Positions 31,121 through 41,581 of a DNA stretch of 64,000 nt are shown here, in pieces (within the stretch, counting starts at the first letter, position 1; each line of letters starts with the position of its first letter). The position numbers were made by a program, and so were the translations under genes. Source of the DNA: Aureimonas psammosilenae (GTDB taxonomy: Bacteria > Pseudomonadota > Alphaproteobacteria > Rhizobiales > Rhizobiaceae); assembly GCF_009176975.1 (NCBI RefSeq), contig NZ_WEZG01000003.1:186001-250000 (forward strand). Reading direction: 5' to 3'. The notes under the pieces were generated by a model. The model did no database searches. It worked only from the letters and a program-made list of their open reading frames with translations, and was not told the DNA's origin.

Positions 31121-31615
31121 ATGACATCCTGCTCCGCCCTGCGCATTCTGGCGCCGTTTTGCCTCCTTTCATTCGCCGGCTGCGCCGCCTTGACGGAATT
31201 CAACGATGTGGAGATCGCCCGCAGCGCCATGCTCGGCTTCACCGAACAGGACGTCCGCATGTGCGCCGGCTTTCCGAGCCGCACGGCGGAGGAAGGCGAC
31301 ATGACGATCTGGAGCTACGAGATCGACAATCGATCGGCCGGCGTCAGCCTTTCCGCACCGATCCTGTTCGGCGCGGCGAGCACCAATCTCAGCCTGCCCT
31401 CCACCGGCACCTGCCGCGCGCAGTTCCGCTTCGTGGATGGCCGGGTCGACCGCGTGTCCTATGCGGGCAACAACGACACGGCGCGCGGACGCGATACGCT
31501 TTGCACGCCGGTGATCAAGGGCTGCGTCGCTTATGCCAAGCGCTTCGGGAAGGGCAAGCTGCCACCCCCGCCAGCCGAAGCCGACCCGGCGCAAGTGCAA
31601 CCGGTGAAACCCTGA
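31121..31615 (+). CDS. Outer-membrane-type lipoprotein, BamE/OmlA-like
   Basis: This 164-residue protein has a lipoprotein signal ending LLSFAGC (lipid-anchored Cys21). The mature part has FTEQDVRMCAGFPSRTAEEG and TIWSYEID, which recall the small BamE/SmpA fold (helix, G-x-P turn, then the W-Y strand). The C-terminal tail is Pro-rich. ATG 31121 has GAGAGGA upstream; an in-frame codon at 31067 falls inside the hairpin. Function unknown; the fold assignment is tentative. Confidence 0.7.
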   Translation: MTSCSALRILAPFCLLSFAGCAALTEFNDVEIARSAMLGFTEQDVRMCAGFPSRTAEEGDMTIWSYEIDNRSAGVSLSAPILFGAASTNLSLPSTGTCRAQFRFVDGRVDRVSYAGNNDTARGRDTLCTPVIKGCVAYAKRFGKGKLPPPPAEADPAQVQPVKP

Positions 31616-31678
31616 AAGGTGGCGGCAACGCTTTTCTCACCCCCGTTGTCGTCAAAGTCCGACGCTCGGTTGACGATG

Positions 31679-31694
31679 TAATGATATCACATTA
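31679..31694. promoter_or_regulatory. Candidate Zur box of the zinc operon
   Basis: Inverted repeat TAATG-N6-CATTA in an AT-rich patch, 60 bases before the first gene of the zinc transporter operon. Alphaproteobacterial Zur sites are AT-rich inverted repeats with similar TAATG/CATTA arms; recognition by Zur is inference. Confidence 0.55.
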
Positions 31695-31753
31695 AAGCCA
31701 TGCCTCGAGAAGCGCGGCGGGAGGTCAACCGTCGAACCGCAAGGCACATCCGC

Positions 31754-31878
31754 ATGGCTCATTCGGGCGATCCGTTCCAGCACTCGACCCTCACCCATTC
31801 CGCCACCCTGCGCGTGCTTGCCGCCCTCGGGGCGATCGGCGTTTTGTGGGTGGCGATCTATTGGGCGGCGATGCTGCC

Positions 31879-31882
<4 letters not shown>
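31754..31882 (+). CDS. Small single-pass membrane protein at the head of the zinc operon (42 aa)
   Basis: The 42-residue product has one C-terminal hydrophobic helix (VLAALGAIGVLWVAIYWAAM) after a short polar N-terminus. Its TGA overlaps the GTG start of znuC by four bases (GTGA), which supports a translated gene. An upstream ATG at 31700 would extend it by 18 Arg-rich residues. No family is recognised; it could be an accessory subunit or only a coupling leader. Confidence 0.55.
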
Positions 31883-32624
<742 letters not shown>

Positions 32625-32628
<4 letters not shown>

Positions 32629-33494
32629 TCCTCTACGACTTCCTCGTCGCGCCGTTCTTGGACTACGGCTTCATGAGGCGCGCTCTCGTCGCCTGCCTGG
32701 CGCTCGGCCTCGGTGCGGGACCCATCGGCGTTCTTCTCGTTCTTCGCCGCATGAGCCTCGTCGGCGATGCGCTGAGCCATGCGGTTCTGCCGGGGGCGGC
32801 GGTGGGCTTCCTTTTCGCCGGCTTTTCGCTCCCGGCGATGGGTCTGGGCGGTCTCGTCGCGGGCCTTGCGGTCGCCGGGCTTGCGGGTCTCGCCAGCCGC
32901 GCCACGGCCTTGCGGGAAGATGCGAGCTTCGCCGGTTTCTACCTGATCTCGCTCAGCCTCGGCGTCCTGATCGTTTCGGTGAAGGGATCGAACGTCGATC
33001 TGCTCCACGTGCTTTTCGGCACGATCCTCGCCGTGGATGCCTCCGCCCTCGTTTTGATCGGGGCGATCGCCAGCCTGACCCTTTCCATGCTGGCGATCTT
33101 CTATCGGCCGCTGGTGGCGCAGTCCGTCGATCCGGGCTTTCTTCGCGCGGTCGGGGTGCGCGACGGCTGGTTCCATTTCCTGTTTCTGGTGCTGGTGGTC
33201 ATCAATCTCGTGGCGGGCTTCCAGACGCTCGGCACCCTGATGTCGGTCGGCCTGATGATGCTTCCGGCCTCCACCGCGCAGCTTTGGGCCAAGAGCCTGC
33301 CGCGAATGATGGTGCTGTCCGCCACCATCGCATTCCTCTCGGGATGGCTCGGCCTCGCGGTTTCCTTCCATTTCGATCTGGCATCCGGCCCGACGATCCT
33401 TCTCTTCGCCGGCGCCATCTATTGCCTTTCCCTCGTCTTCGCTCCGGCGGGCGCCCTCGCCCGTCTTGTTCCCCGGCGGCATTCCGCGGCCTGA
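32625..33494 (+). CDS. znuB: Zinc ABC transporter permease
   Basis: This 289-residue inner-membrane protein of the ABC-3 family has about eight hydrophobic segments. Typical features are RRMSLVGDALSHAVLPGAA, the ATPase-coupling loop, and the C-terminal SVGLMMLPASTAQLWA. It pairs with the overlapping ZnuC and the His-rich ZnuA that follows after 16 bases. Confidence 0.93.
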
Positions 33495-33510
33495 AAGCAA
33501 GGAAGTTCCG

Positions 33511-34449
33511 ATGCTGACACGACGCTTCATTCTCGCGCTCGGCTGCGCCACGATGCTGGCGGGAGCGACACCCGCTTCCGCCGATGACAAACTGAAGGTC
33601 GTGGCGAGCTTCAGCGTGCTCGGCGATGTGGTGCGCGAAGTCGGTGGCAGCCATGTCGACGTTTCGACCCTGATCGGCCCGAACGGCGACCCCCACGAAT
33701 ACGAGCCCGCGCCCGACGACGCCAAGCGCCTGCGCGATGCGCAGGTCGTGTTCGTCAGCGGTCTGGGCCTCGAAGGCTTCATGGACCGCCTCGTCAAGGC
33801 ATCCGGCTTCAAAGGCGAGCCGGTCGTGGCGTCCGCCAACATCAAGCCGCTCGACCTCGAAGAGGAAGCCGGACACGACCATAACCACGAGGGGCACGAC
33901 CACGGGCATGAGCACGATGTCGATCCCCATGTCTGGAACGACCCGAAGAACGTCGAAAGCTGGGTGGGCGTGATCGAGCAGGCTCTCGCCAAAGCCGATC
34001 CGTCGCAAGCCGAAAGCTTCAAGACCAATGCGGCGCGTTACACCGCGGAACTGCAGAAGCTCGACGCCTTCGCCAAGGCCGAGATCGGCAAGACGCCGAA
34101 GGAGAACCGCCGCATCCTGACGAGCCACGACGCCTTCGGCTATTTCGGCGCGGCCTATGGCGTGACCTTCCTGTCGCCGGTCGGCCTGTCCACCGAAAGC
34201 GAAGCGTCGGCACGTGACGTGGCCAAGCTGATCGACCAGATCAAGGCCGAGAAGATCCGCACCTACTTCTTCGAGAACTCCAACGATCCGCGCCTCGTGC
34301 GCCAGATCGCGCAAGCCACGGGAGCCGAGCCGGGCGGCGAGCTTTACGTGGAGTCCCTGTCCGGCCCGGACGGTCCGGCCTCGACCTATGCGAAGATGTT
34401 CCGGCACAATGTGGAACTCGTCGCCGGCGCGCTGTCCCGGACGAACTGA
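33511..34449 (+). CDS. znuA: Periplasmic zinc-binding protein ZnuA
   Basis: This 312-residue cluster A-I binding protein has a signal peptide (about residues 1-24). The zinc ligands are in GDPHEYEPAP, DVDPHVWNDP and SHDAFGYFGAAYG, with an acidic residue in the C-terminal FFENSNDPR region. Between the first two lies the His/Asp-rich loop HDHNHEGHDHGHEHD, a marker of zinc rather than manganese transporters. ATG 33511 has AAGGAAG upstream. It is the last gene of the operon; no zur gene is adjacent. Confidence 0.95.
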   Translation: MLTRRFILALGCATMLAGATPASADDKLKVVASFSVLGDVVREVGGSHVDVSTLIGPNGDPHEYEPAPDDAKRLRDAQVVFVSGLGLEGFMDRLVKASGFKGEPVVASANIKPLDLEEEAGHDHNHEGHDHGHEHDVDPHVWNDPKNVESWVGVIEQALAKADPSQAESFKTNAARYTAELQKLDAFAKAEIGKTPKENRRILTSHDAFGYFGAAYGVTFLSPVGLSTESEASARDVAKLIDQIKAEKIRTYFFENSNDPRLVRQIAQATGAEPGGELYVESLSGPDGPASTYAKMFRHNVELVAGALSRTN

Positions 34450-34466
34450 TCCCGTTCCGGTTCGCG

Positions 34467-35135
34467 CTACTTCTTCGGGCAGGCGATCCGGTATTTGGTG
34501 GACAGAACCTGCGAGAACTTGATGCCGTCGTCCGGAACGTCGGCATCGGCCGGGATGGCCGCGATCGTGGCCATCCAGGATTTCGCCGCCTCGTCGGGAT
34601 TGGGCGCATCCATCTCGGCGCGGCAGCCGTTCGGCATCCCCTGGACGGTGAACTGCTTGGCGTCCTTGTAATCGAACGCCACGAAATAGGTGTCGTCGAA
34701 ATTCGAGAAGGTCACGCCGCCGGTCTTCAGATCCACCGGCGCCTTCGGCTTCATCACGAAATCGAAGTCCAGCCGCCCCGCTTTGGTATCATAGGAAACG
34801 TCGAGCACCGGCGGTCCTTCCATCGCGACCTGCACCCCGCCATTGCGCACGAAGGTGTAGTAGGACCACCGCGTGATCGACCCCGCCACCTGCCGCCCGA
34901 TGGCCGTCAGCTCGTCGCGCTCCAGCTTGCCGTCGCCGTTTGCGTCGAAATCCACCAGAACGCCGGACGAGAACATCTCGTCCATCGACCAGCGATTGTG
35001 CACCTCCTTCAAATGCCCGTCGCTTCCCGCCACGACCACCATCTTCGGCTCCACGAAGACGTGCGGATGCGCGGAAGCCGCGACGGGTGCCATGCCGAAG
35101 GCGGCGGCGATGATGGCGATGCGTTCCAGCTTCAT
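34467..35135 (-). CDS. DUF1007 family periplasmic protein with EF-hand-like loop
   Basis: This 222-residue protein has a signal peptide ending SAHPHVFVEP, so the mature protein begins His-Pro-His, the DUF1007 hallmark and a likely metal ligand. An EF-hand-like loop DFDANGDGKLERDEL follows near residue 65. DUF1007 proteins often sit with nickel, cobalt or zinc transporters and are suspected metal carriers. Here it converges with znuA, with 17 bases between stops. ATG 35135 has GAGGA at proper distance; a longer in-frame start exists at 35162. Confidence 0.85.
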   Translation of the reverse strand: MKLERIAIIAAAFGMAPVAASAHPHVFVEPKMVVVAGSDGHLKEVHNRWSMDEMFSSGVLVDFDANGDGKLERDELTAIGRQVAGSITRWSYYTFVRNGGVQVAMEGPPVLDVSYDTKAGRLDFDFVMKPKAPVDLKTGGVTFSNFDDTYFVAFDYKDAKQFTVQGMPNGCRAEMDAPNPDEAAKSWMATIAAIPADADVPDDGIKFSQVLSTKYRIACPKK

Positions 35136-35319
35136 GGAAGTCCTCGATGCGAGACGTGCCAAACGCCCTCTCCGTGGCCGAATTGCGGTTGCGGGGCCAC
35201 ACCCTCTCCCTCAAGCCTCAAAGCCCCTATACTCCAGTTCGGGTGGCGGGCGAATCTCGCTGCCTTCCGTTCACTGAGGCCGGCTCGAACAGTCGGCAGT
35301 CTCTGGCGAAGGTTTTTGG

Positions 35320-36186
35320 ATGGCGAAGATTGCTTTCATCGGGCTCGGGGTCATGGGCTACCCCATGGCAGGCCATCTGGCCGCCGCCGGGCACGAAACG
35401 ACGGTCTACAACCGCACCGGCGCCAAGGCGGAAGCCTGGAAGAACGAACATGGCGGGCACACGGCTCCCACTCCACGGGAAGCCGCCGAAGGCGCGGATG
35501 TGGTGTTCTCCTGCGTCGGCAACGACGATGACGTGCGCTCGGTGGTGTTCGGCGACGACGGCGTCCTCGCCGGCATGCGGACCGGCGCGACGCTCGTCGA
35601 CCACACCACCGCTTCGGCCGAACTCGCGCGCGAACTGAGCGCCGGCGCTGGCGAAAAGGGCATCGCCTTCCTCGACGCGCCCGTTTCGGGCGGTCAGGCC
35701 GGGGCGGAAAAGGGCATCCTGACCGTCATGGTCGGCGGCGAGCAGGTGCGTTTCGATGCCGTGCGTCCCGTGATGGCCGCCTATGGCCGCACGATCACGC
35801 TGATGGGTCCCGTCGGATCGGGCCAACTCGCCAAAATGATGAACCAGATCTGCATCGCCGGTCTCGTTCAGGGCCTCGCCGAGGCGATCGCCTTCGGCCA
35901 GAATGCCGGGCTCGACATCGGCACGGTGATCGGCGCGATCTCCAAGGGCGCGGCGGGCTCCTGGCAGATGGAGAACCGGCACGAAACGATGTCGGCGGGG
36001 CGCTACGATTTCGGCTTCGCGGTGGAATGGATGCGGAAAGACCTCGGCATCTGCCTCGCGGAAGCCAAGCGCAACGGCTCCTCCCTGCCCGTCACCGCGC
36101 TGATCGACCAGTTCTACGGCGAGGTCGAGGCCATGGGCGGCAAACGCTGGGACACGTCCTCGCTTCTGGCGCGTCTCAAGCGCTGA
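35320..36186 (+). CDS. NAD(P)-dependent beta-hydroxyacid dehydrogenase (GarR/MmsB-like)
   Basis: This 288-residue enzyme has the Rossmann motif FIGLGVMGYPMAGHLA, the substrate loop DAPVSGGQAGAEKGILTVMVGG, and the catalytic-lysine region GSGQLAKMMNQICIAG. It is of the 3-hydroxyisobutyrate / tartronate semialdehyde reductase group; which substrate it uses is open. It stands alone and ends at a shared terminator with the convergent SDR gene. Confidence 0.92.
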   Translation: MAKIAFIGLGVMGYPMAGHLAAAGHETTVYNRTGAKAEAWKNEHGGHTAPTPREAAEGADVVFSCVGNDDDVRSVVFGDDGVLAGMRTGATLVDHTTASAELARELSAGAGEKGIAFLDAPVSGGQAGAEKGILTVMVGGEQVRFDAVRPVMAAYGRTITLMGPVGSGQLAKMMNQICIAGLVQGLAEAIAFGQNAGLDIGTVIGAISKGAAGSWQMENRHETMSAGRYDFGFAVEWMRKDLGICLAEAKRNGSSLPVTALIDQFYGEVEAMGGKRWDTSSLLARLKR

Positions 36187-36195
36187 AGACGACGA

Positions 36196-36230
36196 GGGGA
36201 AGGCTCCCGACTGCCTTCCCCGCTGGTTTT
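36196..36230. terminator. Terminator between convergent dehydrogenase genes
   Basis: Stem GGGGAAGGC/GCCTTCCCC with an 8-base loop, followed on the plus strand by GCTGGTTTT. Confidence 0.75.
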
Positions 36231-36232
36231 CG

Positions 36233-37081
36233 TCAGGCGTCGGGATAGTCGGCGCCGAGCGACACGTCGCGCAGCGATTCGATTTCGGCGGCGCGCTCGC
36301 CGAGCTTCTTTGTGATCGCGTCGAAGGCGAACTTGCCGAGCACGAGATGGCGCGGCGCGGTTGCCGCTTCCGTGATCGCGATCATCGCTTCCGCCGCCCG
36401 CACCGGATCGCCCGGCTGCTTGCCGCTGACGCCGGCCGTCGCCTTCATGCGGGCTGCGGCTGTTTCGGCATAATCCTCGATGCGGCTTTGCGTCTGCTGA
36501 AGCGAGCGTCCCGCCCAATCGGTGCGGAACGGACCCGGCTCGACGCAGGTCACCTTGATCCCGAGCGGCGCGACCTCGGCGGCGAGCGCATCCGAGAACC
36601 CTTCCACCGCGTGCTTGGTCGCCGCGTAATAGCCCGAGCTCGGCAGGCCGATGAAACCGGCGAGCGACGTGATGTTGATGACATGGCCGGAGCGCTGCCG
36701 CCGCATGATCGGCAGAACCGCCCGCGTCATGGCGAAGAGGCCGAACACATTGGCGTCGAACTGCGCCCGGATCGCCGCGTCGTCGCCTTCCTCGATCGAG
36801 GACTGATAGCCGTAGCCGGCATTGTTGACGAGAACGTCGATGCGGCCGAAGCGGTCCTCGGCGGCCTTCACCGCGTTCGCGATCTGGGAGGTGTCGGTCA
36901 CGTCCAGCGAAAGGGCCAGCGCCTTATCGCCGCCGGAAGCAGCCAGTTCCTCGACCCGCGACTTGTCGCGGGCGGTCACGACGACCCGCCAGCCGCGCGC
37001 GATCAGGAGCTTGGCGAGTTCCTTGCCGAAGCCGGTCGAGCAGCCGGTGATGAACCAGACCGGAGTGTCTTGCGATGTCAT
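36233..37081 (-). CDS. Short-chain dehydrogenase/reductase
   Basis: This 282-residue classical SDR has the cofactor motif TGCSTGFGKELA, the NNAGYG strand, catalytic Ser in NITSLAGFIG and the YYAATKHAVEG active-site Tyr and Lys. An Arg in VTARDKSR after strand 2 suggests NADP preference. It resembles the large oxidoreductase group annotated as SDR family with unknown substrates. Confidence 0.93.
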   Translation of the reverse strand: MTSQDTPVWFITGCSTGFGKELAKLLIARGWRVVVTARDKSRVEELAASGGDKALALSLDVTDTSQIANAVKAAEDRFGRIDVLVNNAGYGYQSSIEEGDDAAIRAQFDANVFGLFAMTRAVLPIMRRQRSGHVINITSLAGFIGLPSSGYYAATKHAVEGFSDALAAEVAPLGIKVTCVEPGPFRTDWAGRSLQQTQSRIEDYAETAAARMKATAGVSGKQPGDPVRAAEAMIAITEAATAPRHLVLGKFAFDAITKKLGERAAEIESLRDVSLGADYPDA

Positions 37082-37178
37082 GGAATGAAGCCTCGATTCC
37101 GCGCCCCGCGGTCGGAATGCGAACGGGGCTCTGCGCTTAAGCTAGGCGCATCCCTTGTCGAGGCGAGCGCGAAGGCGA

Positions 37179-39212
37179 TCAGGAAGCGACGGAGATCTCG
37201 CCGAAGCCGAACTCGGTTCGGTCGCGGCCATTGTTCTTAGCACGGTAGAGCGCTCTGTCGGCCCGCCGCATGAATTCAGCCATGTCTCGAATGCCGCTCG
37301 AAGCGGTCAGGCTGGAAACGCCGATGCTGAGCGTCACGACGCCGAACTCGCTCGCCGCATGGTCGATTGCGAGCCGCCGAACGGCCTGGCGCAGTTCCTC
37401 CGCTTCGCCGAGCGCGTCGGACAAGCGCGCTTCGGGCATGATCACCGCGAATTCCTCACCGCCATATCGCGCCACCGCGATCCCTGGACGCTTCAGAACC
37501 GACCGCAACTCCTTGGCGACGCGCCGCAGGGCATCGTCTCCGGCCAGATGGCCGTATTGGTCGTTGAAGCCCTTGAACCGATCCACGTCGATCATGAGCA
37601 CGCAAAGATCGAGGCCGTTGGCGATGGCGGCCGCGAAGGCCTGCTCCAGCGTCGCATCGAAGGCCCGGCGATTGAGAAGGCCGGTCAGCCCGTCGGTGGA
37701 AGCCAGCGAGGCGAGTTGCCGGTTGGCGCGTGCGACCTCCTCCTCCATCTGCTTGCGCGCGGTGACGTCGCGCAGAGTGAAAACGAAGAAGCGTTTCGTT
37801 TCCGACTGCCGCCCATTCGCGCCGACCCAGATGTAGTGGCCATCCTTGTGCCGCATGCGGAAATGCACGTCGTGGATGGACGCGCCGGTCTTCATGCTTT
37901 CGAAGACCGCGCGGACCATATCATGTTCGTCCGGGTGGATCAGTTCGCGGGGATGCTGCCCCAGAAGCTCTTCGGGTTCCCATCCCAGGACTTCGCGGCT
38001 GGATGGAGATGCGAACGTGCGTATGCCATCGTTGTCGACGCAAGTGACGAGGTCGGCGATGTTGTTGGCGAGGAGGCGATAGCGTTCCTCGCTCGCCGCC
38101 ACGGCCTGTTCCGCCGTCCGCCCTTCCGCGAGGCGAAGCGCCAAGCGGTCGAGCGTTTCGCTGAGGTCCCGCAATTCCGGCGCATGCCAGGGCTCCAGCT
38201 TGCCGCGCGCCATGAAGTCGCCCGAGCCGATGCGGCGCGCGACGCGTGTCAGGCGCAGAACCGGCTCGACCTTCAGCTTGTAGCCGAGAAGCCAGGCGGC
38301 AAGGAGCGCGATGATCAGCGTCAGCGATCCGCCGACGAGAGAGCGGATGCTGCGGGCTTGGATCGGCGCCAGAAGCGCGTTCCGGGACTCGCCGATGACG
38401 ACGATCAGAGCGTTCCCATTCGCGCCTCCGATCGGTTGAAAGCCGAAGATGCTTTCCAGCCCCCCGAAGCCCGGCGCCTCGGTGACGCCGCCCGAAGGCG
38501 CGCGCCGGATCGCTTCCATCAAGGGATGCGTCTGGAATAGATCGCCGGCCGCATCGTCCAGCGGCGGATAATGGTTCAACACCCGCCCGCTCGTGGCATC
38601 CACGAGCGAAACGGTTCGCCGGCCGCCCTCCGACAGGCTTTCCGCTCTGGACGACAGATAATCGAGATCGAGCGCTGCGAAGACCATGGCGGCATGGCGG
38701 CCGAGATTGTCCGACATCGGCATGGCGACCATCATGGTCGGCCGGTTCAACGCCCGCATGACCGTGTAGGGGCCGACCATCATCTCGCCATTGGCCGGAT
38801 CGAGGACCCTGGCGATGAAGTCCAGGTCGCGCAGACGCACCTTCTCGGTCATCGTGCTGTGGCAGGCGATCGTTCCGTCCGGATCGGAAAGCCCGATCGA
38901 CAGAAACTGCGGATTGGCGCCTTTGATCTCGGCCAGCATCTCATGGCACTTGGCGGCGTCCAGATGCTCGATCGACAGGGCGCGGCGCACGACATCCAGA
39001 ACCACGCGCGAGGTGGCGAAGACCTGCTCTTCGCGCGCGGCCGCCAGATTGGCCGTTTGCAGCAATTCGCGGCGAGCCGCGAACAAGGTCGTGTCGTAAT
39101 CGGAGACGACCGACACGCCGAGAAACAACGCGAGCGGAGCCAAAGCGGAGCCGATGAGGACCGTCATCCGGCCCCGCATGCTGATACGGTTCAGCAGCCC
39201 CCCGCCCATCAT
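37179..39212 (-). CDS. Membrane diguanylate cyclase: Cache-HAMP-PAS-GGDEF
   Basis: This 677-residue protein makes the second messenger c-di-GMP. It has TM1 near residues 17-36, a periplasmic Cache-like sensor (about 40-290), TM2 near 295-318, HAMP (about 320-370), PAS (about 385-500; HKDGHYIWVGANGR) and a GGDEF domain (DGLTGLLNRRAF, then VARYGGEEFAVIMPEARL). The active-site signature is intact as GGEEF. No RxxD inhibitory site stands before it (RPGI instead), so product inhibition through the I-site is unlikely. It is not in an operon. The first ATG pair is followed by another in-frame ATG 33 bases on. Confidence 0.93.
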   Translation of the reverse strand: MMGGGLLNRISMRGRMTVLIGSALAPLALFLGVSVVSDYDTTLFAARRELLQTANLAAAREEQVFATSRVVLDVVRRALSIEHLDAAKCHEMLAEIKGANPQFLSIGLSDPDGTIACHSTMTEKVRLRDLDFIARVLDPANGEMMVGPYTVMRALNRPTMMVAMPMSDNLGRHAAMVFAALDLDYLSSRAESLSEGGRRTVSLVDATSGRVLNHYPPLDDAAGDLFQTHPLMEAIRRAPSGGVTEAPGFGGLESIFGFQPIGGANGNALIVVIGESRNALLAPIQARSIRSLVGGSLTLIIALLAAWLLGYKLKVEPVLRLTRVARRIGSGDFMARGKLEPWHAPELRDLSETLDRLALRLAEGRTAEQAVAASEERYRLLANNIADLVTCVDNDGIRTFASPSSREVLGWEPEELLGQHPRELIHPDEHDMVRAVFESMKTGASIHDVHFRMRHKDGHYIWVGANGRQSETKRFFVFTLRDVTARKQMEEEVARANRQLASLASTDGLTGLLNRRAFDATLEQAFAAAIANGLDLCVLMIDVDRFKGFNDQYGHLAGDDALRRVAKELRSVLKRPGIAVARYGGEEFAVIMPEARLSDALGEAEELRQAVRRLAIDHAASEFGVVTLSIGVSSLTASSGIRDMAEFMRRADRALYRAKNNGRDRTEFGFGEISVAS

Positions 39213-39445
39213 CGAAAAATCCCTTCATGCCGCAATGGTGCCGATCCTAACGAGCGATCTTTAACGCGCGGTAATTCCCCGTGAGCCAGCCAACGGCTTT
39301 TACCCGCGTCACAGACCTTCGCCGCGTGTCGCAAGCTCGACCGCTTTCGCCCACGCGGACGGGCGGCGGATTGGCGCAAGGCTTGGACTTTCGAGCCGGA
39401 GAGGTGTAGTCGGTAGCGGCAATCTTTGTTGATTGGATTGAGACG

Positions 39446-41287
39446 ATGCCAGCCTATCGCTCCCGCACGACCACGCACGGGCGCAACATGGCCGGAGCCC
39501 GTGGGCTCTGGCGCGCCACGGGTATGAAGGATTCCGACTTCGGCAAGCCGATCATTGCCGTCGTAAATTCGTTCACCCAGTTCGTGCCGGGCCACGTGCA
39601 TCTGAAAGATCTCGGCCAGCTCGTCGCGCGCGAGATCGAGAAGGCGGGCGGCGTCGCCAAGGAATTCAACACCATCGCGGTCGATGACGGCATCGCCATG
39701 GGCCATGACGGGATGCTTTATTCCCTGCCCTCGCGCGAGTTGATCGCCGACGCGGTGGAATACATGGTCAACGCGCACTGCGCCGACGCCATGGTCTGCA
39801 TCTCGAATTGCGACAAGATCACGCCCGGCATGCTGATGGCGGCGCTCCGCCTCAACATCCCGGCCGTCTTCGTATCCGGCGGCCCGATGGAGGCCGGCAA
39901 GGTCGTTTGGCCGGACAATACCGAAAAGAAGCTCGACCTCGTGGACGCCATGGTGGCGGCCGCCGACGACCGCATTTCGGACGAGGACGTGAAAACCATC
40001 GAGCGCTCGGCCTGCCCGACCTGCGGTTCGTGCTCGGGCATGTTCACCGCCAATTCCATGAACTGCCTCACCGAAGCCCTCGGTCTGTCCCTGCCCGGCA
40101 ACGGCTCGACGCTCGCGACCCATGGCGATCGCAAGCGCTTGTTCGTGGAAGCCGGCCATCTCGTGGTGGACCTCGCTCGCCGTTACTACGAGCAGGAGGA
40201 CGAGAACGTCCTGCCGCGTTCCATTGCGCGTTTCGAGGCCTTCGAGAACGCGATGACGCTGGACATCGCGATGGGCGGATCGACCAACACGGTTCTCCAC
40301 CTTCTGGCGGCGGCGCATGAAGGCGGCGTGGACTTCACCATGTCCGATATCGACCGCCTATCGCGCCGCGTGCCGGTTCTCTGCAAGGTCGCGCCGGCCA
40401 TCGCGAACGTCCACATGGAGGACGTCCACCACGCGGGCGGCATCATGGGCATTCTCGGCGAACTCGACCGCGCCGGGCTGATCCATTCCGACGTGCCGGT
40501 GGTCCACGCCGAAAGCATGGGCCAGGCGCTGGAGCGCTGGGACGTGAAGCGCACCGAAAGCCGGAGCGTCCACGACTTCTTCCGCGCCGCGCCCGGCGGT
40601 GTGCCGACGCAGGTCGCCTTCAGCCAGGAGCGCCGCTTCGACGCTGTCGATACCGACCGCGAAAAGGGCGTGATCCGCTCTGCCGAGCACGCCTTCTCCA
40701 AGGATGGCGGCCTTGCGGTGCTCTACGGCAACCTCGCGGAAGACGGCTGCATCGTGAAAACGGCGGGCGTCGACGACTCCATCCTGAAGTTCTCCGGCCC
40801 GGCCCGCATTTTCGAAAGCCAGGACGCGGCCGTGCAGGCGATCCTCGGCAACAAGATCGTCGCCGGTGACGTGGTTCTCATCCGCTATGAGGGCCCGCGC
40901 GGCGGCCCCGGCATGCAGGAAATGCTTTATCCGACGAGCTACCTGAAATCGAAGGGCCTCGGCAAAGCCTGCGCGCTCGTCACCGACGGCCGCTTTTCCG
41001 GCGGCTCCTCGGGCTTGTCCATCGGCCACGTTTCGCCCGAAGCGGCGGAAGGCGGCACGATCGGCCTCGTTGAAGATGGCGACGTGATCGAGATCGACAT
41101 TCCGAACCGTTCGATCCATCTGGCAGTGCCCGATGCCGAGATCGCGCAGCGCCGCCAGACGCAGGCCGAAAAGGGCTGGAAGCCGGCGGAGCCCCGCAAG
41201 CGCAAGGTCACGACTGCCCTGCGCGCCTATGCGGCGATGACCACGAGCGCGGCCAGAGGCGCGGTGCGCGTCGTGCCGGAGGAATAA
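39446..41287 (+). CDS. ilvD: Dihydroxy-acid dehydratase
   Basis: This 613-residue Fe-S enzyme forms the 2-oxo acids of valine and isoleucine synthesis. Cluster-region cysteines are in [13 protein letters not shown] and [18 protein letters not shown], with the end signature [17 protein letters not shown]. The length and N-terminus [20 protein letters not shown] match the [4Fe-4S] type of Proteobacteria. It is not linked to other ilv genes here. Confidence 0.98.
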   Translation: MPAYRSRTTTHGRNMAGARGLWRATGMKDSDFGKPIIAVVNSFTQFVPGHVHLKDLGQLVAREIEKAGGVAKEFNTIAVDDGIAMGHDGMLYSLPSRELIADAVEYMVNAHCADAMVCISNCDKITPGMLMAALRLNIPAVFVSGGPMEAGKVVWPDNTEKKLDLVDAMVAAADDRISDEDVKTIERSACPTCGSCSGMFTANSMNCLTEALGLSLPGNGSTLATHGDRKRLFVEAGHLVVDLARRYYEQEDENVLPRSIARFEAFENAMTLDIAMGGSTNTVLHLLAAAHEGGVDFTMSDIDRLSRRVPVLCKVAPAIANVHMEDVHHAGGIMGILGELDRAGLIHSDVPVVHAESMGQALERWDVKRTESRSVHDFFRAAPGGVPTQVAFSQERRFDAVDTDREKGVIRSAEHAFSKDGGLAVLYGNLAEDGCIVKTAGVDDSILKFSGPARIFESQDAAVQAILGNKIVAGDVVLIRYEGPRGGPGMQEMLYPTSYLKSKGLGKACALVTDGRFSGGSSGLSIGHVSPEAAEGGTIGLVEDGDVIEIDIPNRSIHLAVPDAEIAQRRQTQAEKGWKPAEPRKRKVTTALRAYAAMTTSAARGAVRVVPEE

Positions 41288-41288
41288 G

Positions 41289-41313
41289 AGAACCCTCCCC
41301 GACGTCAGGCGTT
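41289..41313 (+). promoter_or_regulatory. Candidate EcfG-type promoter of the 61-aa gene (near match)
   Basis: AGAAC, 16-base spacer, CGTT, one base off the GGAAC-N16/17-CGTT consensus. The CGTT ends 26 bases before ATG 41340. Confidence 0.4.
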
Positions 41314-41339
41314 GTCCTTTCCGAACAGGAGACGACGCC

Positions 41340-41525
41340 ATGACCGACAAGCGCGATGCCGACAAGCGAGACGCCGATCACCCGACCGGCGGCACCAACG
41401 CCCGCCCCTTGAACGACACCATCGCCCAGACCGGAGCCGGCGTGCCGGACGATGCCGGCGAGCAGGTCGAGGTCGAGCCGGAAGAACAGAAGCGGATGGA
41501 AGACAGTCTGCTCCGCCCGCGTTGA
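41340..41525 (+). CDS. Small hydrophilic acidic protein of unknown function (61 aa)
   Basis: The product opens MTDKRDADKRDADHPTGGT and ends EEQKRMEDSLLRPR; it is highly charged and probably disordered. The N-terminus contains a near-duplicate of KRDAD. AGGAG lies nine bases before ATG 41340, and a strong terminator follows the stop, which together mark a real single-gene unit. No family is recognised. Confidence 0.7.
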   Translation: MTDKRDADKRDADHPTGGTNARPLNDTIAQTGAGVPDDAGEQVEVEPEEQKRMEDSLLRPR

Positions 41526-41535
41526 ACCGAAATAA

Positions 41536-41574
41536 AAGCCGCAGGCCGTAACAGCCTGCGGCTTCTTTCTTTTT
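41536..41574 (+). terminator. Strong intrinsic terminator
   Basis: Perfect 11-bp stem AAGCCGCAGGC with its complement, 7-base loop, then CTTTCTTTTT. It ends the 61-residue gene, and its stem may also serve the convergent hydrolase. Confidence 0.9.
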
Positions 41575-41581
41575 AGAGCGA

